This document shows, piece after piece, positions 25,094 through 33,929 of a stretch of 64,000 nt of DNA (within the stretch, counting starts at the first letter, position 1; every line of letters begins with the position of its first letter). Origin of the DNA: Haloarcula marismortui ATCC 43049. Lineage in GTDB: Archaea > Halobacteriota > Halobacteria > Halobacteriales > Haloarculaceae. Location: the NCBI RefSeq assembly GCF_000011085.1, contig NC_006396.1, forward strand, positions 2,232,001 through 2,296,000. The letters are read 5' to 3'. The notes below the pieces were generated by a model that ran no database searches, was not told where the DNA came from, and saw only the letters and a program-made list of their open reading frames with translations. The translations under genes and the position numbers were made by a program.

Positions 25094-26014
25094 CTACGGC
25101 GACTGCTCGGCCGAGCCACCGTCGTCGGTGTCGGACTCGCCACCCTCGTCAGCGAGAAGGTCGTCGTCAGCCGGGACGGTCTCCTCGACCTCCGCCGCGG
25201 TCTCCTCGACCTCGTTTGCCGTTTCCTTGGCCGCTTCGACTTCGTCGGTGACGGATTCAGCGGTCTGTTTCGCGTCGCTGGTCTTGTCCTTGACCTCGGT
25301 CGTTTTGTTTTTCACTTCAGTGGTCTTGTCTTTCGCGTCCGTCGCTTTGTCCTTGACTTCAGTCGTCTTGTCTTTGACTTCCGTTGTCTTGTCCTTGACC
25401 TCGGTCGTCTTGTCCTTGACTTCGGTCACCTTCTCGGCAGCGTCATCATCGCCGGTCTCGGTCGCAGTCTGTTCGACTTCGTCGGCCGTCTGCTCGACCT
25501 CTTCGGCTGTCTGTTCGACTTCGTCGACGGTTTCTTCCACTTCGCCCGCAGTCTGTTCCACCTCGTCGGCCGTCTGCTCGACTTCGTCCGCTGTCTGCTC
25601 GACGTCTTCGGCTGCCTCGTCGACCGTTTCAGCGGCGTTTTCGACCTCGTCAGCGGTCGTTTCCAGTTCTTCGGCGGTCGTCTCCAGTTGCTCGGCTGCC
25701 TCTTCGAGTTCAGCGGCCTTGGTAGCGACATCCTCGTTTGTCCGCTCGAGGACGTTTGCAAGGACGAGGAACTGTAGCAGACCAACAACGACGAACGCCG
25801 AAATGGCGATGCTCGCAGCGGTCGCAAGCATTGATTCCGTCCCGGCACCGAGCGGTAGAACACCGAACGCGGCCAGTCCCCAGGCCAGCGCCAGCCCGAC
25901 AGCGACGACCAGCACGGCCTGTTCAAACAGTCGGTACTCGCGCTCGTATCGCCCGAACATGACTGCTTCGAGCCGACGGGCGAGCGGTGTGAGGACGAAT
26001 GTTGCCATAACCAT
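25094..26014 (-). CDS. Membrane-tethered heptad-repeat protein
   Basis: A 306-residue protein of unknown function. The N-terminus has two transmembrane helices (about 30-52 and 60-86) after a short basic lead (MFGRYEREYR). The rest is a long coiled coil in two blocks: an acidic one of about nine heptads like DEVEQTA (about 110-185) and a charge-balanced one of about eight heptads like TTEVKDK (about 195-250), ending in an acidic tail. Repeats are nearly identical at the DNA level, suggesting expansion by slippage. The Lys-rich block recalls LEA-like stress proteins. A TATA-like gcttttacg near 26039 lies 25 nt before the first ATG; a second ATG is two codons in. Confidence 0.7.
   Translation of the reverse strand: MVMATFVLTPLARRLEAVMFGRYEREYRLFEQAVLVVAVGLALAWGLAAFGVLPLGAGTESMLATAASIAISAFVVVGLLQFLVLANVLERTNEDVATKAAELEEAAEQLETTAEELETTADEVENAAETVDEAAEDVEQTADEVEQTADEVEQTAGEVEETVDEVEQTAEEVEQTADEVEQTATETGDDDAAEKVTEVKDKTTEVKDKTTEVKDKTTEVKDKATDAKDKTTEVKNKTTEVKDKTSDAKQTAESVTDEVEAAKETANEVEETAAEVEETVPADDDLLADEGGESDTDDGGSAEQSP
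25271..25440 (-). repeat. 21-bp tandem repeats encoding TTEVKDK heptads
   Basis: About eight consecutive 21-nt units of the form cttgtctttgacttcagtcg encode TTEVKDK with variants ATDAKDK, TTEVKNK and TSDAKQT. Units differ mainly at third positions, so the array is old enough to have drifted but keeps its protein sequence. A second block of 21-nt repeats (about 25450-25640) encodes DEVEQTA. Confidence 0.75.
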
Positions 26015-26123
26015 AGCTGACCTTTCCTATCACAGCGTAAAAGCATGGGGGTACACTGGGTCAGACAGCCGCCGTACGTCTCGGACCGACACGCTTTCGA
26101 CGGCTGCCACCGGACCACCGGCC

Positions 26124-26864
26124 ATGTACCCCGAGTTCGAGGTCGTTCCCGCGGTCGACATGCAGGACGGACAGGTGGTCCAGTTGGTCGGCGGCGAACG
26201 CGGCACCGAGAAAACCTACGGCGACCCGGTCGAGGCCGCACAGCGGTGGGTGGACGCCGGGGCGCGGACGCTCCATCTCGTCGACCTCGACGGCGCGTTC
26301 GAGGGCGAGCGACAGAACGCGGCAGCCATCGACGCCGTCCTCGACGCGGTGGGAGCCGACGTGGACGTGCAACTCGGTGGCGGTATCCGGACCGCCGAGG
26401 ACGCCGTGTCGCTGCTTGACCGCGGGCTGGACCGCGTCATCCTCGGTACAGCGGCCGTCGAGACGCCGGAAATCGTCGGCGAAATCAGCGACGAACACCC
26501 CGGCAGTGTCCTCGTGAGTCTCGACGCGAAGGACGGCGAGGTCGTGGTGTCGGGCTGGACCGAGGGGACCGGTCTGGACCCCGCCGACGCCGCCGGGCGG
26601 TACGCCGACCTCGGGGCAGGTGGCATCCTGTTTACCGACGTGGACGTGGAGGGACAGCTCGACGGGGTGCGAACGGACCCAGTTCGTCGTCTGGTCGATA
26701 GCGTCGACATCCCCGTCATCGCCAGCGGCGGCGTCGCGACCATCAATGACGTGCTGGCGCTCCGGTCAGCGGGGGCCGCCGCCGTCGTCGTCGGCAGCGC
26801 CCTCTACGAGGGACAGTTCACGCTCGATGCGGCGATTGACGCGCTCGGCGAGTCATCGGAATAA
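26124..26864 (+). CDS. hisA: HisA: ProFAR isomerase
   Basis: Catalyses the Amadori rearrangement of ProFAR to PRFAR in histidine synthesis. A 246-residue TIM barrel with the first catalytic Asp in PAVDMQDGQVVQL and the second in LFTDVDVEGQ; phosphate-binding glycines lie in LGGGIRT and ASGGVAT. The ATG giving MYPEFEVVPAVDM is chosen because family homology begins there; the open frame that continues for 1.5 kb upstream runs antisense through the heptad-repeat gene and is not coding. hisA is separate from hisI and hisB in this window. Confidence 0.94.
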   Translation: MYPEFEVVPAVDMQDGQVVQLVGGERGTEKTYGDPVEAAQRWVDAGARTLHLVDLDGAFEGERQNAAAIDAVLDAVGADVDVQLGGGIRTAEDAVSLLDRGLDRVILGTAAVETPEIVGEISDEHPGSVLVSLDAKDGEVVVSGWTEGTGLDPADAAGRYADLGAGGILFTDVDVEGQLDGVRTDPVRRLVDSVDIPVIASGGVATINDVLALRSAGAAAVVVGSALYEGQFTLDAAIDALGESSE

Positions 26865-26910
26865 CCCGGGCCGGCTGAACGCATAACCGTGTGGCGCCCT
26901 CACAAGACGT

Positions 26911-27513
26911 ATGGACCGCAACGAGGTGCGCCACGCGTGGGACAGTGTCTCCGAGACCTACGCCGAGCGGCGCGACCCGACCGGGTCGGACGCAGCCCTG
27001 CTTGAGGACTTGCTCGAACGGCTCCCCGAAGCGCCGACAGTTCTCGACGTAGGCTGTGGTGACGGCGCGCGGACGCTTGCGAACCTCCCCCCTAGAAGTG
27101 TAGGGCTTGATTTCTCCAGAGCGGGACTGGACCTCGCGGCAGAGACGGTACCGGACAGCCGGCTTGTGCAGGGAGATATGGGGTCGCTCCCGGTCACAAC
27201 CGACAGCGTGGACGCGATTACGGCATACCACGCCGTCTTTCACGTCCAGCGAGACCAGCACCCGGAAGTCTACCGGGAGTTCGCCCGCGTGCTCCGACCG
27301 GGCGGTACCGTGTTGATGACACTGCCGAGCGGCCAGTTCGAGACCGTCCGTCGCGGCTGGATGGGCGGGTCGATGTTCTTCTCAGCGCCGGGTCGGCGGG
27401 CGACGCTCGACCAGTTGGCCGACGCTGGTTTCACCGAGACGGAGACGGTCACCGCGACGGACCCCCTCGGGAGCGATAGCGAGTTCGTCTTCGCCACGCT
27501 CGCCGACGCATAG
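26911..27513 (+). CDS. Class I SAM-dependent methyltransferase
   Basis: A 200-residue Rossmann-fold methyltransferase. Motif I is VLDVGCGDGART (about residues 42-53), the acidic end of motif II is in VGLDFSRAGLDLA, and motif IV/post-I is ITAYHAVFHV. The family includes enzymes acting on small molecules, quinones and tRNA; nothing here fixes the substrate. It lies 46 nt after hisA on the same strand and could be co-transcribed with it. It converges with a SnoaL-like gene 7 nt away. Confidence 0.83.
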   Translation: MDRNEVRHAWDSVSETYAERRDPTGSDAALLEDLLERLPEAPTVLDVGCGDGARTLANLPPRSVGLDFSRAGLDLAAETVPDSRLVQGDMGSLPVTTDSVDAITAYHAVFHVQRDQHPEVYREFARVLRPGGTVLMTLPSGQFETVRRGWMGGSMFFSAPGRRATLDQLADAGFTETETVTATDPLGSDSEFVFATLADA

Positions 27514-27520
27514 CAACTCA

Positions 27521-27913
27521 CTACTCCCCCAACTCGTCTGCGGTGCTGACGTGCATCCCGACGAACTGCCACTCGCGTTCCCCGCCTGTGGCTTCCAGGG
27601 CCCCGCTCCAGCGAGTGTCGTACTCGTGACGGACCGCGCCCTCGGTGCCGGTCCAGCACAGTGTCACGTCGTCGCTGAACCACGCGTAGCCCTCGCGTTC
27701 TGTCACCCGGAGCGCATGGCTCTCGACAGTCCAGTCGGCCGTCGTCTCGGTCTGGTCCTGCAGTCCCGTTCTAATGGCGTCGGTCCCGACCAATTGTTCG
27801 GAGATTCCGAACTTGACCACCGAGCGGTCTGCGTCATCGGCGAAAAAGGGGCCGAGCGGCTCGCCGGCCCGGAGCGCGGCGTAGTAGGCCGCGATAGTCT
27901 CTGCTGCGTTCAT
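27521..27913 (-). CDS. SnoaL-like (NTF2-fold) protein
   Basis: A 130-residue protein with the layout of NTF2/SnoaL-like domains: an N-terminal helix AAETIAAYYAALRAGEPLGPFF, then DRSVVKFGISEQLVG, a curved sheet with YAWFSDDVTLCWTG, and a final VGMHVST strand. Such proteins bind or process small hydrophobic ligands or act as dimer domains. No catalytic residues can be named. It is divergent from mutS (105 nt between starts). Confidence 0.72.
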   Translation of the reverse strand: MNAAETIAAYYAALRAGEPLGPFFADDADRSVVKFGISEQLVGTDAIRTGLQDQTETTADWTVESHALRVTEREGYAWFSDDVTLCWTGTEGAVRHEYDTRWSGALEATGGEREWQFVGMHVSTADELGE

Positions 27914-28018
27914 ACTCGGCCCTACGGCCTGTGGCCCCTTCACTGGCCACGCCCGGCGGCCGCGACCACGCTCTCCCGACCCGCAATCCTTACGCCGCGG
28001 ACGGCCACACGGACGTGT

Positions 28019-30784
28019 ATGACAGAGGCGACGGGAATCGTCGGGGAGTTCCTCACGCTCAAGGAGGGGACCGACGCGGACCTGCTGGCGATGCAGTGTG
28101 GCGACTTCTACGAGTTTTTCGCCGAAGACGCCGAGATCGTCGCCGACGAACTCGACCTGAAGGTGAGCCAGAAATCCTCGCATGGCTCGTCGTACCCGAT
28201 GGCGGGGGTTCCAGTCGACGACCTGACGCCGTACGTCTCCGCGCTGGTCGAGCGGGGCTACCGGGTCGCCATCGCCGACCAGCACGAGACCGAGAACGGC
28301 CACGCTCGCGAAATAACGCGGGTCGTTACGCCCGGAACGCATCTGGAGACCGGCGACGAGTCGGCGCAGTACCTCGCCGCGGTGGTTCGGGAGGCCAGCC
28401 GAGACAGCGGTGATACCTACGGTATCGCCGCGACGGACGTGACCACGGGCCAGTTTCAGGTCACGCAACTGGACGACGCCGACGCGGGCGAGGCGCTGAC
28501 AGAGCTGTACACGTTCGGGCCGGCCGAGATTCTCCCCGGCCCGGAGCTCCGGAACGACGACGAATTTCTTGACCGCCTGCGCGAGCGGACGGACGCGGCG
28601 CTGACGCTCCACGATTCAGCATCGTTCGAGCCGGGGCGGGCGAGCCACACTGTCCGCGAGCAGTTCGGGAGCGAGACGGTCGACAGCGTCGGCATCGGTG
28701 ACCAGAACGTAGCAGTCCGGGCCGCCGGCGCAGTGCTGTCCTACGTCGAGGACACCGGCGTCGGGACGCTGGCGGCGGTCACGCGCCTGCAAGCGTACGG
28801 CGAGCGCGACCACGTCGACCTCGACGCGACGACCCAGCGCAACCTCGAACTCACAGAGACCATGCAGGGCGATAGCTCTGGGTCGCTGTTCGACACAATC
28901 GACCACACGGTCACGGCCGCCGGCGGGCGGCTGCTCCAGCAGTGGCTCCAGCGACCACGGCGAAACCGGGCCGAACTCCAGCGCCGGCAGTCCTGCGTGG
29001 CGGCGCTGTCGGAGGCGGCGATGGCCCGCGAGCGGATTCGAGAGACGCTGTCGGACGCCTACGACCTCGAACGGCTGGCCGCACGGGCCACGTCGGGGAG
29101 CGCCGACGCGCGGGACCTGCGAGCAGTTCAGGAAACGCTGGCACTGTTGGGGCAGGTCGCCGACGCCGTGACCGAGACCGAGCGGCTGGCCGAGTCGCCG
29201 CTTGCCGACGCGCTCGACGGAGCTGACCGCGAGGCTGCCGATTCGCTAGCCGCCGAGTTGGACAGCGCACTGGTCGCGGACCCGCCGGGGACAGTCCGCC
29301 AAGGCGGCCTGTTCAAGCGAGGACACGACGACGACCTCGACGAAATCATCGACGAGCACGAGGCCGCGCTGGAGTGGCTGGAAACGCTGCCGGACCGCGA
29401 GAAGGAGCGGACCGGCATCACCCATCTCTCTGTCGACCGGAACAAGACCGACGGCTACTACATTCAGGTTGGGAAGAGCGAGACCGACGCCGTTCCCGAG
29501 AAGTACCAGCACATCAAGACGCTGAAAAACTCCAAACGCTACACGACGCCCGAACTCGACGAGAAAGAACGGGACGTGTTACGCTTGGAGGAGCGCCGCC
29601 ACGACATGGAATACGAGCACTTCCAGCGGCTCCGGGCGCGCGTGGCTGAGCACGCGACGCTACTGCAGGACGTGGGCCGGACGCTGGCGGAACTGGACGC
29701 GTTCGCGTCACTGGCGGTCCACGCCGTCGAGAACGACTGGGCCCGACCAGCGGTCGTCGACGGCAACGAACTGTCCATCGAGGCCGGCCGCCACCCGGTC
29801 GTCGAGCAGACCACCGAGTTCGTGCCGAACGACCTCTACATGGACGACGACCGGCAGTTCCTCATCGTCACCGGGCCGAACATGAGCGGGAAGTCGACGT
29901 ACATGCGCCAGGCTGCGCTCATCACGCTGCTCGCGCAGGTGGGCAGTTTCGTACCGGCGCGGTCGGCGACGGTTGGACTGGTGGACGGCATCTTCACCCG
30001 TGTCGGCGCGCTTGACGAACTTGCACAGGGCCGCTCGACGTTCATGGTCGAGATGCAGGAGCTATCGAACATCCTCCACTCGGCCACCGAAGAATCACTC
30101 GTGATTCTGGACGAGGTCGGCCGCGGGACCGCTACCTTCGACGGTATTTCAATCGCCTGGGCGGCGACGGAGTACATCGTTAACTCCATTCAGTCGAAGA
30201 CGCTGTTTGCGACTCACTACCACGAGCTGACGGCGCTGGGCGAGGAACTGCCGACTGTCGAAAACGTCCACGTCGCGGTCGACGGCGAGCCCCGGTCTGC
30301 GGGCAGCGACGGCGACGTGACGTTCCTCCGAACGGTCCGGGACGGCCCGACCGACCGCTCCTACGGCGTCCACGTCGCCGACCTCGCCGGCGTCCCCGAG
30401 CCAGTCGTCGACCGCTCACAGGCGGTGCTCGACCGACTGCGCGACGACAAGGCTATCGAGATTCGCGGCAGCGAGCAGAATGACGGCGGAACGACACAGG
30501 CCGTCTTCGACCTGGATTCGGGGCAGTTCAGGGACGGCGCGGCCCAGTCCGGGGGCGCAGCAGCCGGTTCCACGGCTGAGCCGGTTGCGACCGACGGCGA
30601 CCCCGAACACGCGCCCGGCGAGGCCGCGGCTGAAGGCCCCAAAGGCGACGAGAGGGCAGCGTCGCTCGATTCTGAGACCGAGGCCGTCCTCTCGGAACTA
30701 ACAGAACTGGATGTCAACGAGACGCCGCCGGTCGAACTGATGGCGAAAGTACAGGAGTGGCAGGCCGAACTGGACGACGAGTAG
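28019..30784 (+). CDS. mutS: DNA mismatch repair protein MutS
   Basis: A 921-residue MutS1. The mismatch-binding Phe-x-Glu is in GDFYEFF (near residue 30), followed by connector, lever and clamp domains; the ATPase has Walker A TGPNMSGKST (about 618-627), Walker B region LVILDEVGRGT and the helix-turn-helix dimer region after it. The C-terminal 100 residues are acidic and Ala/Gly-rich. It recognises base mismatches in newly replicated DNA and works with MutL, encoded 11 kb downstream in this window. The start ATGACAGAGG gives the normal N-terminus; a longer open frame upstream is antisense of the SnoaL-like gene. Confidence 0.95.
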   Translation: MTEATGIVGEFLTLKEGTDADLLAMQCGDFYEFFAEDAEIVADELDLKVSQKSSHGSSYPMAGVPVDDLTPYVSALVERGYRVAIADQHETENGHAREITRVVTPGTHLETGDESAQYLAAVVREASRDSGDTYGIAATDVTTGQFQVTQLDDADAGEALTELYTFGPAEILPGPELRNDDEFLDRLRERTDAALTLHDSASFEPGRASHTVREQFGSETVDSVGIGDQNVAVRAAGAVLSYVEDTGVGTLAAVTRLQAYGERDHVDLDATTQRNLELTETMQGDSSGSLFDTIDHTVTAAGGRLLQQWLQRPRRNRAELQRRQSCVAALSEAAMARERIRETLSDAYDLERLAARATSGSADARDLRAVQETLALLGQVADAVTETERLAESPLADALDGADREAADSLAAELDSALVADPPGTVRQGGLFKRGHDDDLDEIIDEHEAALEWLETLPDREKERTGITHLSVDRNKTDGYYIQVGKSETDAVPEKYQHIKTLKNSKRYTTPELDEKERDVLRLEERRHDMEYEHFQRLRARVAEHATLLQDVGRTLAELDAFASLAVHAVENDWARPAVVDGNELSIEAGRHPVVEQTTEFVPNDLYMDDDRQFLIVTGPNMSGKSTYMRQAALITLLAQVGSFVPARSATVGLVDGIFTRVGALDELAQGRSTFMVEMQELSNILHSATEESLVILDEVGRGTATFDGISIAWAATEYIVNSIQSKTLFATHYHELTALGEELPTVENVHVAVDGEPRSAGSDGDVTFLRTVRDGPTDRSYGVHVADLAGVPEPVVDRSQAVLDRLRDDKAIEIRGSEQNDGGTTQAVFDLDSGQFRDGAAQSGGAAAGSTAEPVATDGDPEHAPGEAAAEGPKGDERAASLDSETEAVLSELTELDVNETPPVELMAKVQEWQAELDDE

Positions 30785-30858
30785 CAGACAGCGCCCGATT
30801 TTCAGCGAAGATATTCACGGCGGAAGGTGTATACGGGAGTTGTCACTGCTAGAAGGCA

Positions 30859-32799
30859 ATGAGCGACCGGATTTACGTTCTCCACGTCGACGACGACCCG
30901 GCTGTCGTCGAAGCGGCCACAGGTGCGCTGAAACAGGCGCACTGTGGTATCACGGTCGAGACGGAGACGAACGTTGCCGACGGCCTCAAGCGACTCGATG
31001 AGGGTACGTTCGACTGTGTCATCGCCGGCTACGACCTGCCGGGACAGACCGGCGTCGAGTTCCTCGATGCGGTCCGCAAGCAATCGCCGGACATGCCGTT
31101 CGTTCTGTTCACCACCGAGGGAAATGAAGCAGCCGCCAGTGACGCGATTTCCGCCGGTGTCACCGAGTACCTCCGGGCTGACGGCGGCGCGGAACCGTAC
31201 GCACGACTCGCACACACCGTCGTCAACGCCGTCGAACGGACAGCCGACGATATCGAACCCACACAGAGTACACGCCGAGAGCGTGCTATCGAGGAGCTAC
31301 ACTCCACCGCCAGGGCGTTCATGCGAGCCACGACTGCTGATGCGGTTGCGCAAGTCACCGTGGACGCGGCTCGGACGATCCTCAATATGCCGGCCAACGC
31401 GGTTCACTTCGCCGACGGCGACGGTCTGTATCCGGCCGCATGGACCAATCAGGTAGAAGAGCTCATCGGGATGCCGCCGGTCTTCGAGCCCGGAGATGGC
31501 CTCGCATGGCAGGCCTTCGAAACCGGCGAAACGCGGGTTCACAACGATGTCGCGTCAAGTCCGGACCGGTATAATCCGGACACGGACATCCAGAGCGAAC
31601 TCATCCTTCCGCTCGGTGACCATGGTGTCCTCCTCATCGGATCATGCGAGATAGGTGCATTCGATGACACAGATGTCACGCTCGCGCGGACGCTCTCAGT
31701 CCACGCGACGGCGGCGCTTAACCGTCTCGACCGTGACCGTCAGCTTCGCGAGGAGCGCGATTTCATCGATCAGGCGCTGAATACCCTGTATGACCTGTTC
31801 TATGTCATCGGCACGGACGGCAGTCTTCAGCGATGGAACGAGCGCATCCCCGAAGTCACAGGATACAGCGACGACGAGATCGACGAGATGTCCGTCTCTG
31901 AGTTCTTCCCCGCCGACGAGCACGAGACGGTCGCCGCGGCGGTAGAGAAAACGCGGGCCAGCGGCCGGGTAACTGTCGAAGCGGAGATTCTGACTGCCGA
32001 TGGAGAGCGGATTCCGTACGAGTTTGCCGGAACACAGCTGACTGATGCTGATGGGGCGCCTGTCGGGACCGTGGGTATCGGCCGGGATATCTCCCAGCGC
32101 AAGGCGTACGAACAGCAGTTGGAACGCCAGAACGAGCGCCTCGACGAGTTCACAAGCATCGTCAGCCACGACCTCCGAAACCCACTGACTGTCGCGGAGG
32201 GGAATCTGGAACTGGCCAGAGCAGAATACGACAGCGACGCACTCGACAAGGTGTCGCGTGCCCATGAGCGAATGCGAGCGCTGATAGACGACCTCTTGGC
32301 GTTTGCACGCGCCGGCGAAACGGCGACTGACCTCGAATCCGTTGCGCTTACCGGCATCGTTGAAGAGTGCTGGCAAAGCGTCGAGAGTGATCAGGCGACG
32401 CTCGTCGTCGAAGGCGACCGTCAGGTTCAGGCAGATACGGCAAAACTCCGGCGGCTGTTAGCGAACCTCCTTCGGAACAGTGTTGAACATGGGTCCACGG
32501 GCGCTCAGGCGCCGGCTGACAACGACACCGACCACAGTGACGGGAGCGCAACTGTGCGAGTCGGTGTCATCAAAGACACGGACCGAAACGGGTTCTACGT
32601 CGCCGACGACGGACCGGGCATCCCGGAGGACGACCGCGAGCAGGTGTTCGAAGAGGGCTACTCGACCGGCGAGAACGGGACCGGGTTCGGACTCAAAATC
32701 GTTCAGCGGCTCGCCGAGGTCCACGGGTGGACGGTCACAGCCACCGAGAGCGAGGCCGGCGGCGCGCGGTTTGAGGTGACAGGCCTCGAACCTGCCTGA
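30859..32799 (+). CDS. Hybrid sensor histidine kinase (receiver-GAF-PAS-HisKA-HATPase)
   Basis: A 646-residue cytoplasmic signal-transduction kinase without transmembrane segments. Order: receiver-like domain (5-125), GAF (about 145-290), PAS (about 300-420), HisKA with FTSIVSHDLRNPL (phospho-acceptor His437) and HATPase with NLLRNSVEHG, DDGPGIP and GTGFGLKI. The receiver keeps the acidic pair (HVDDDP) but has Gly57 where the phospho-accepting Asp should be (VIAGYDLPG rather than xxSDYDMPG) and lacks the conserved Lys (EYLRAD). The GAF and PAS domains suggest it senses light, redox or a small ligand. No response regulator gene is adjacent. It is probably soluble and signals through an unknown partner. 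Confidence 0.88.
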   Translation: MSDRIYVLHVDDDPAVVEAATGALKQAHCGITVETETNVADGLKRLDEGTFDCVIAGYDLPGQTGVEFLDAVRKQSPDMPFVLFTTEGNEAAASDAISAGVTEYLRADGGAEPYARLAHTVVNAVERTADDIEPTQSTRRERAIEELHSTARAFMRATTADAVAQVTVDAARTILNMPANAVHFADGDGLYPAAWTNQVEELIGMPPVFEPGDGLAWQAFETGETRVHNDVASSPDRYNPDTDIQSELILPLGDHGVLLIGSCEIGAFDDTDVTLARTLSVHATAALNRLDRDRQLREERDFIDQALNTLYDLFYVIGTDGSLQRWNERIPEVTGYSDDEIDEMSVSEFFPADEHETVAAAVEKTRASGRVTVEAEILTADGERIPYEFAGTQLTDADGAPVGTVGIGRDISQRKAYEQQLERQNERLDEFTSIVSHDLRNPLTVAEGNLELARAEYDSDALDKVSRAHERMRALIDDLLAFARAGETATDLESVALTGIVEECWQSVESDQATLVVEGDRQVQADTAKLRRLLANLLRNSVEHGSTGAQAPADNDTDHSDGSATVRVGVIKDTDRNGFYVADDGPGIPEDDREQVFEEGYSTGENGTGFGLKIVQRLAEVHGWTVTATESEAGGARFEVTGLEPA

Positions 32800-32893
32800 A
32801 CAGGCCAGAAAGACACCGGTACGGGACAGCGACATCGACAGACCACCGCGGGGCGTGGCTGGCCTTTTGGTTCTGAAGCCCTCAGTATGGGTT

Positions 32894-33910
32894 ATGTCAT
32901 CCCAGCGCCCTCCGCGGCAGGGCTCGCGGGCCGCCGAGCAACCGTCCACAGCGAAGGACGGAGCGACGCCCGCACTCGCCGTCGAGGGGTTGTCAAAGCA
33001 GTTCGGTAGCGGTGCGGACGCGGTGACGGCCGTCAACGACGTGTCGTTTCGCATCGAGCAGGGGACGGTCGTCGGCCTGCTGGGCCCCAACGGTGCGGGC
33101 AAGACGACGACGATAAAATCGATTCTCGGGCTGGTGTTGCCTGATTCTGGGAGGATTCGAGTGCAGGGTATCGACATGAGCGAGAGCCCGCGGGCAGCCT
33201 ACCGCCACGTCGACGGGATGCTCGAAGGGGCGCGAAACGACTACTGGCGGCTGACTGTCCGGGAGAACCTGCGCTATTTTTCGACCATCAAGGGCGTCAA
33301 GCCGGATGCCGTCGCCGACCGGCACGAGCGACTGCTGGCGAAACTCGACCTCCTCGAAAAAGCCGACGTGCCGGTTCGAGACCTCTCCCGCGGGATGAAA
33401 CAGAAGGTGTCGCTGGCAAGTGTGCTGGCCAGCGAGTCCGACCTGGTGTTTCTCGACGAACCGACGCTGGGACTCGACGTCGAAAGCTCGCTGACGCTGC
33501 GACGGGAACTGCGCCGAATTGTCGACGAGCGCGACCTCACGGCTGTCGTTAGCAGCCACGACATGGATGTCATCGAAGACGTCTGTGACCGGGTCATCAT
33601 CATGAACGAAGGAGAGATTATCGCCGACGACAGCGTGCCGGCCGTGCTCGACCAGTTCACCGCGAACGCGTTCGCCGTCACCAGTCCCGACATCACCGAT
33701 GGTCTGCTTGCGATCATCCGGGAGCGCTTCGAGGTGGTCGAGGTGACGAGCACCGAGCGGGGCCGGCGCGTCGAAGTAGCGACCGACAGCGACGGGTTCT
33801 ATCGCCTGCTGGCCCTGTGCCGGAACCACGACGTGACGCTCTCAGCCGTCGGCACGGTTGAACCGGACCTAGAAGACGTGTTCGTCGAAATCACGGGTCA
33901 AGGACGATGA
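32894..33910 (+). CDS. ABC transporter ATP-binding protein (ABC-2 exporter)
   Basis: A 338-residue ATPase subunit. Walker A GPNGAGKTT (about 80-88), signature LSRGMKQKVSLAS, Walker B LVFLDEPTLGLD and the switch SHDMD are in order. The N-terminal ~30 residues are Ser/Pro/Ala-rich and disordered; the C-terminal domain (about 260-338) resembles that of NodI/DrrA-type ATPases. It begins 19 nt before the permease gene that follows and so forms an exporter with it. A T-rich ccttttgg near 32867 lies 27 nt before ATG at 32894, supporting this start over the one 13 codons upstream. Confidence 0.9.
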   Translation: MSSQRPPRQGSRAAEQPSTAKDGATPALAVEGLSKQFGSGADAVTAVNDVSFRIEQGTVVGLLGPNGAGKTTTIKSILGLVLPDSGRIRVQGIDMSESPRAAYRHVDGMLEGARNDYWRLTVRENLRYFSTIKGVKPDAVADRHERLLAKLDLLEKADVPVRDLSRGMKQKVSLASVLASESDLVFLDEPTLGLDVESSLTLRRELRRIVDERDLTAVVSSHDMDVIEDVCDRVIIMNEGEIIADDSVPAVLDQFTANAFAVTSPDITDGLLAIIRERFEVVEVTSTERGRRVEVATDSDGFYRLLALCRNHDVTLSAVGTVEPDLEDVFVEITGQGR

Positions 33911-33929
33911 GGGAGGCGGGGTCAGGACG

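Noticed and set aside
25271-25640. Regular 21-bp repeats that might be a CRISPR array or satellite.
   Set aside because: There are no spacers between units, the period is a multiple of three, and the repeats encode coiled-coil heptads in a continuous gene.
24585-26123. Open frame of over 500 codons on the plus strand leading in frame into hisA.
   Set aside because: It is antisense to the phosphate permease and the heptad-repeat gene. Its Ser/Thr/Val low-complexity translation is the mirror of those repeats, and hisA homology starts only at 26124.
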